Assembly: GCA_002838945.1 (NCBI GenBank)
Contig: PGXB01000034.1
Span: forward strand, 1-38,764
Direction: 5' to 3'
Source of the DNA: a candidate division Zixibacteria bacterium HGW-Zixibacteria-1
Lineage (GTDB): Bacteria > Zixibacteria > MSB-5A5 > GN15 > PGXB01
DNA length: 38,764 bases
In this document: positions 35,459 through 38,764 of the stretch, in pieces
How positions within the stretch are numbered: the stretch's first letter is position 1
How the letters are laid out: the number at the start of each line of letters is the position of its first letter
Notes under the pieces: generated by a model
What the model was told of the DNA's origin: nothing
What the model saw: only the letters and a program-made list of their open reading frames with translations
Database searches by the model: none
Translations under genes and position numbers: made by a program

Positions 35459-36379
35459 TCAGACGCCAAGAAAACGCAGCGCCGTTTGGGCATATATTTG
35501 AGCCACCGGCAGCAGGGTCCTCAACTCGACATACTCGCCGGCGCAGTGGTGGTTGGCCCCTTTGGGGCCGAAAACGATAGTCGGGATATTGCCCTCACCG
35601 GCAAAAACATTGGCATCGACAATTCCGCGGTGCCCGGCGAAATGGGGTGCAACTCCAATCACTTCTGAATAGACATCCTTGAAAATTTTGCTAAAGGATG
35701 TCTGTTCATCGAGGACATAAGGTTCATAGGCAGGTGGAGGCGTTTCGATTTCCACCGTTGATTTCAGTCCAAGCGAGTCAATCAGTTCTCTCATATCGCG
35801 AACGGCGATTTCGACCGTTTCGCCGGGGACAGTCAATCGGGTAATGATTATTTCACATCGTTCGGGTACGACAATGGCATATTCTTTATAGCCGCCGTCG
35901 ATTTTAAGGGCGCAGACGGTCCCCTTGGCGAACAAAGGATGCTCCCTCATTTTGAGTTTACTCAATTGGCCGATAATGGCGGCGGCGTCATCGATGGCAT
36001 TGATGCCGCCCAGGTGGGGTCGAAAAGCATGAGCCGCTTTGCCTTTTATGATAAGTTTATACAGCACTTTGCCGGTAACGGCCAGCGGCAGGTAATCTTT
36101 TTCCGAATCGCCGTAAAAATGCTCCGCATGCAGCATGGCCCCGCATTTTGCATAATCGGTTTTCAGGAATGCTTTTGCGCCAAGACTGAGACCTTCCTGA
36201 TCGACCGTGACCGCCAGACCGAGACGCCCGGCCTTGCCGTCGAGTAAACCGGATTTGACAAGTGATTTGAATGCGGCCATCATACAGGCCAGCCCGGCTT
36301 TCATATTGATCGCACCGAGACCATAAAGACTTTCCCGTGGAGCGATATTAGCTCCTATTACTTCTGAAATAATAGGCAT
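35459..36379 (-). pseudogene. M20-family peptidase/deacylase, N-terminally truncated and decayed
   Basis: 306 aa match the body of ArgE/DapE/ACY1-type metallopeptidases, including the lid dimerisation part (GGINAIDDAAAII, KGKAAHAFRPH) and the final metal His (HHCAGEYVE). The usual first about 80 residues with HxD are missing; an in-frame TAA stands three codons before ATG 36379. The LYGLGAINMKAG block has Asn25 where the bridging Asp belongs, and TVDQEG has Gln61 where the catalytic Glu belongs. It is therefore probably inactive. The break at 36380 is where the AT-rich mobile patch with the HNH gene begins. Confidence 0.7.
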
Positions 36380-36410
36380 GTATCCTTATCACCAACTAAA
36401 TTGAAACGAC

Positions 36411-36448
36411 ATGCAAGCCAATATACAAGGCTATGCAACCGCTTGCAT
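36411..36448. repeat. Inverted repeat near junction of decayed peptidase
   Basis: ATGCAAGC (36411-36418) and GCTTGCAT (36441-36448), 22 bp apart, lie just outside the truncation point. A smaller CCTTGA-ATG-TCAAGG palindrome is at 36541-36555. They may be insertion-boundary structures or hairpins of no function. Confidence 0.35.
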
Positions 36449-36600
36449 ACCAATGACTTAATGTATACTTCTTATCCATCTAAAAGAAAGCCCTTCCCTT
36501 GCACTCAGGCTTTTTGGGGTGTCCCGACATATCCCTGAAGCCTTGAATGTCAAGGACGATACCTCGAAAGGCCATCTCTTGGGTATCTTCGATCGTCAAT

Positions 36601-37041
36601 TTAATTGGTGATAGGTTGTCTCTTGTGCCACTGCCGGTGACAGGAATCACACAACACTTGATACTTCAAACGATCAAAATTTGATCTCACGATGGAAAGC
36701 CAATATAAATGACTGTGGCCAGATTTATCGCGGTGCTCTATCCCGTTACCTTGTTGGTGGTGGATAACTAAGAGTTTTAGATCACTTTCACCACACACAG
36801 CACAGCAACACTGTAACTGACTCACTCCCGCGAGACAATCCAGGCGGAGCAATCGCCTATAAAGCCTGTGCCGGGCTTTACACTTTGGTCTCTGACTGTA
36901 GGTTTTCATGTAGCTTTGATAATAGGTGCACTTACAGATTTTACACTGATTATCAACTCCGTCATATTGCGCCCGATTATGGTAGAACTCATCGGTTGAT
37001 TTGGTCTGTCCGCATGTGGGACATCTTTTCACTCGGCTCAA
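36601..37041 (-). CDS. HNH endonuclease with N-terminal zinc finger
   Basis: 146 aa from TTG 37041, supported by AAGGAGG 7 nt upstream. The N-terminal CPTCGQTKSTDEFYHN...CKICK is a zinc finger commonly seen in phage-encoded HNH proteins. The HNH part is CAVCGE...LLVIHH...YQVLCDSCHRQWHK, with the two CxxC pairs and catalytic His-His. It cuts DNA in homing or phage packaging contexts. It sits against the truncated M20 gene, in a patch of other small zinc-finger genes, so a mobile origin is likely. Confidence 0.82.
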   Translation of the reverse strand: MSRVKRCPTCGQTKSTDEFYHNRAQYDGVDNQCKICKCTYYQSYMKTYSQRPKCKARHRLYRRLLRLDCLAGVSQLQCCCAVCGESDLKLLVIHHQQGNGIEHRDKSGHSHLYWLSIVRSNFDRLKYQVLCDSCHRQWHKRQPITN

Positions 37042-37128
37042 ATTTAACCTCCTTAATAGATTACTTTATCTTTTTATACAGCAACTCGCTTGCCAATGGA
37101 AGAGCCGTGTCGGCACATATTGGTAAGC

Positions 37129-37143
37129 AACCATAAATTATGG
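37129..37143. promoter_or_regulatory. Small palindrome between HNH and plus-strand genes
   Basis: ACCATA-AAT-TATGGT lies in the divergent promoter region (37042-37316). It may be a regulator site for the phage-like genes; no other support. Confidence 0.3.
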
Positions 37144-37316
37144 TTTTAACACCACAATCTTAAAACATTTCCAATAAAACTAAAAAGCATCGGTTTTCAT
37201 CCGGTTGTATTTTGGAAACGTTAAAATACAGTTCCTTGTATCATGGATTCACCTATCTTGGTTTGGCACGTCCATTGCGATACTTTTTTATAGAACATAG
37301 CAAAGGAGAAGAGAAA

Positions 37317-37568
37317 ATGTTGTATACCGATCAGAAACCGAATGCCGAATCCAAAGAATGCGATCACAATAATTTTGACAGTCTTGCCGGACAGATCGTT
37401 TGTTTAGACTGCGGTCAAATTCTGGATGAAGCCGATACGATCAAGGAAATAGAGGATGATGAACCGGCCTGTGACCATCCGGATGAAAACTGTCACTTGG
37501 GAAAAGGACAGGACGAACGGATATGCAATCTCTGTGGTCGGACGTTTTATCGGTCAAGTAAATCATAA
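37317..37568 (+). CDS. Small zinc-finger protein, phage-like
   Basis: 83 aa from ATG 37317, with AAAGGAG about 9 nt upstream; the open frame upstream is not used. It has CDHNNF...IVCLDCGQ and CDHPDENCH...ICNLCGRTF, i.e. two potential zinc-binding clusters, and an acidic middle. No named family. It is the first of three tightly spaced plus-strand genes, divergent from the HNH gene. Confidence 0.6.
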   Translation: MLYTDQKPNAESKECDHNNFDSLAGQIVCLDCGQILDEADTIKEIEDDEPACDHPDENCHLGKGQDERICNLCGRTFYRSSKS

Positions 37569-37589
37569 CCTATAGAAAGCGAGGTTAAA

Positions 37590-37907
37590 ATGTTAAAGAA
37601 TCACAAATTACTGGACGCCTTAATTGAACGTAATGCACTCAAGATCAAGTTGGCCGAGATTGAAAAGGCCATCAAGGAAACGGCGGAATATCTCTATCAG
37701 GAAGCCGGTGAAGATTCAGTTCTACAAGTGAGCGGTAATAAGATTGAATGTCGGTGTATTCGCCGAATCGCTCCAAAATATAAGGAACTGGCTTTTGAAC
37801 TGGTGGGTGAGCATCCCGAACGCCTACAGGAATTGGCCGACAGCGACCGGAAACGGTTCATAAATGAAACGATCAGCTATCAAATTCACATCTTAAATCA
37901 GGAGTAA
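37590..37907 (+). CDS. Small helical protein, phage-like, unknown
   Basis: 105 aa with a predicted helical N-terminus (NALKIKLAEIEKAIKETAEYLYQEA, coiled-coil-like) and a charged remainder; there is no signal peptide. GCGAGG precedes the ATG. I do not recognise it. It lies 21 bp after the zinc-finger gene and 2 bp before the next, so it is one operon with both. Confidence 0.55.
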   Translation: MLKNHKLLDALIERNALKIKLAEIEKAIKETAEYLYQEAGEDSVLQVSGNKIECRCIRRIAPKYKELAFELVGEHPERLQELADSDRKRFINETISYQIHILNQE

Positions 37908-37909
37908 TA

Positions 37910-38104
37910 ATGAAAACCAAAGCCATGAAAACCAAACGTTGCTGTTGCCGGTTTCATACCGGAGAGCGCATCCTGCCTATTGAGCGATTCAATAAATCCA
38001 AAGGCAGACAGGGTATTATGAACTGGTGTAAGGATTGCCAGTCCTATTATGGTTGGCTGAAGCGGCACGATCTGCTGGAAATTGAAAAGCAATTCAGCAA
38101 GTGA
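37910..38104 (+). CDS. Small zinc-finger protein resembling HNH N-terminal finger
   Basis: 64 aa. CCCRFHTGERILPIERFN...WCKDCQ is the same kind of finger as residues 7-37 of the HNH protein at 36601-37041, without the nuclease part. AGGAG precedes the ATG, 2 bp after the previous stop. It may be a free-standing DNA-binding or recruiting partner of the HNH enzyme, or a remnant of one; the link is an inference. Confidence 0.6.
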   Translation: MKTKAMKTKRCCCRFHTGERILPIERFNKSKGRQGIMNWCKDCQSYYGWLKRHDLLEIEKQFSK

Positions 38105-38135
38105 CCGCCTGCATACCGGCAGGGTGAGAAAGGGG

Positions 38136-38668
38136 CTACTCTATATCAATTCCAAGGATGAATACCGGAATATCAATATCCGCAATTCCACGTGCCTTTA
38201 AGTCCCACGCAAACTGCTCGAAATAGGAAACGCCCGTTGACATTTCATCCGCAAAGTGCTTAACTCCAACAATCTCAATTCCAGTGTCAATATAGCCAAG
38301 TTTATGGAATATTGTCATTTTAGCACAGACATTATAAACCATAAAGGCATACTTTCCGAACTGTAGCTCTATACCCAGCTTTTCCTTTACGAAGTCCATT
38401 TCTCTAAATGCACCCTTGCCCATTGCCGGTGGTTTATATCCTGCAACATATAAATCTGTTGGATAATCGCATTTTACGCGCACAGGTTTCCAACTATAAT
38501 TGGTAAATTGCTCCTTAAATACACCATTTAGCTCTCTGGGAGCATACAATTCTCGCCCTGGCATGGTCTTCTCTTTACTAATCTTAGTCATGTGCTCGGA
38601 GGCATCTATTGATTTGATTATCGTCTCAACTTCTTTAAATAAGTGAGGGTATTTCGACAATACGACTT
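38136..38668 (-). pseudogene. BglII-family type II restriction endonuclease, 5' end replaced by IS
   Basis: About 177 native residues match the BglII family: SKEKTMPGRELYAP, DFVKEKLGIELQFGKYAF and EMSTGVSYFEQ. The catalytic set D-x8-E-x-Q (Asp112, Glu121, Gln123 in the fused frame) has the spacing of BglII Asp84-Glu93-Gln95. The usual N-terminal 'xxIVExYSHLNG' stretch of about 15-20 residues is absent because the IS ends at 38669. The frame stays open into the IS to an ATG at 38729, adding 20 foreign residues, so a chimeric product is conceivable. No methyltransferase lies beside it inside the window; it could be beyond the IS. Confidence 0.75.
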
Positions 38669-38764
38669 TGAAGTTCCCCCGATTTAGTGGACACGGAGAA
38701 AGGATACTATTATTATGATTCTTTCTCATCCTGAGTCCCGAAGGACAGGAGGTGTTCAGATGTT
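38669..38764 (+). mobile_element. IS end (IS3-like), right copy, truncated by contig end
   Basis: Perfect inverted copy of 3-98. The terminal repeat starts at 38669 with TGAAGTTCCCC. An AGGAGG site and ATG at 38760 begin the presumed transposase orfA two codons before the window ends. The target-duplication bases cannot be compared because the other ends of both copies lie outside. Confidence 0.65.

Noticed and set aside
36380-36600. Group I or II intron splitting the M20 gene
   Set aside because: No 5' exon of the peptidase is found on the far side and no intron core is recognisable.
29776-38668. Methyltransferase and BglII-type enzyme as one restriction-modification system
   Set aside because: They are 8 kb apart with unrelated genes between, in different composition; the methyltransferase belongs to the TetR-headed operon.

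Overview
The window looks like a metagenome-style contig from a Gram-negative bacterium of the FCB group, most likely a Zixibacteria-like lineage. The reasons are secreted proteins ending in type I dockerins of the 'YLYKGGPPP' style, DTV-repeat lipoproteins, outer-membrane beta-barrels, thrombospondin type 3 calcium repeats and balanced-to-high GC core genes. This placement is from protein style only, not from a marker tree.

Layout. Both ends (3-98 and 38669-38764) are the same 96-bp end of an insertion sequence, probably IS3-like, pointing outward. The contig therefore stops inside two copies of one IS. Each copy cuts the 5' end of a gene: a PIN-type nuclease on the left (also frameshifted) and a BglII-family restriction enzyme on the right. 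From 1.2 to 10.3 kb lie core and secreted genes: a 1174-aa beta-helix/dockerin protein, an archaeal-type GatD, a CoA-acylating aldehyde dehydrogenase convergent with a SatP acetate transporter, and a second dockerin protein. From 10.4 to 11.15 kb is an unusual locus: initiator tRNA-fMet preceded by four degenerate copies of its own 5' half (three at an exact 74-bp period), a duplicated promoter and a GIY-YIG nuclease gene.

The tRNA is followed by a roughly 5-kb island (11.15-16.1 kb) bounded by a perfect 48-bp direct repeat of the tRNA 3' end. The island carries one minus-strand iron operon: DtxR-FeoA fusion, FeoA, FeoB, a Cys-rich FeoB-associated peptide and a porin. Two matching palindromic operators lie in it. 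No integrase is visible, and the original tRNA terminator is stranded beyond the island.

From 16.4 to 22.2 kb come a cysteine-synthase-family enzyme, a CPT-like kinase, a UspA protein, a metallophosphoesterase, an HD-GYP phosphodiesterase and a DTV-repeat lipoprotein. From 22.3 to 25.5 kb is an AT-rich metal (probably zinc) uptake operon: small Cys/His membrane protein, outer-membrane barrel, binding protein and permease, with no ATPase. Then follow mfd, a zinc-ribbon protein, and a TetR / unknown 636-aa protein / DNA methyltransferase operon with a palindromic promoter-operator. Next are a DJ-1/PfpI-beta-propeller lipoprotein and a decayed M20 peptidase. The last 2.4 kb is a phage-like patch with an HNH endonuclease, small zinc-finger proteins and the restriction-enzyme remnant.

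The strongest candidate for something undescribed is the tRNA-fMet / tRNA-like array / GIY-YIG locus and its relation to the adjoining tRNA-bounded iron island.
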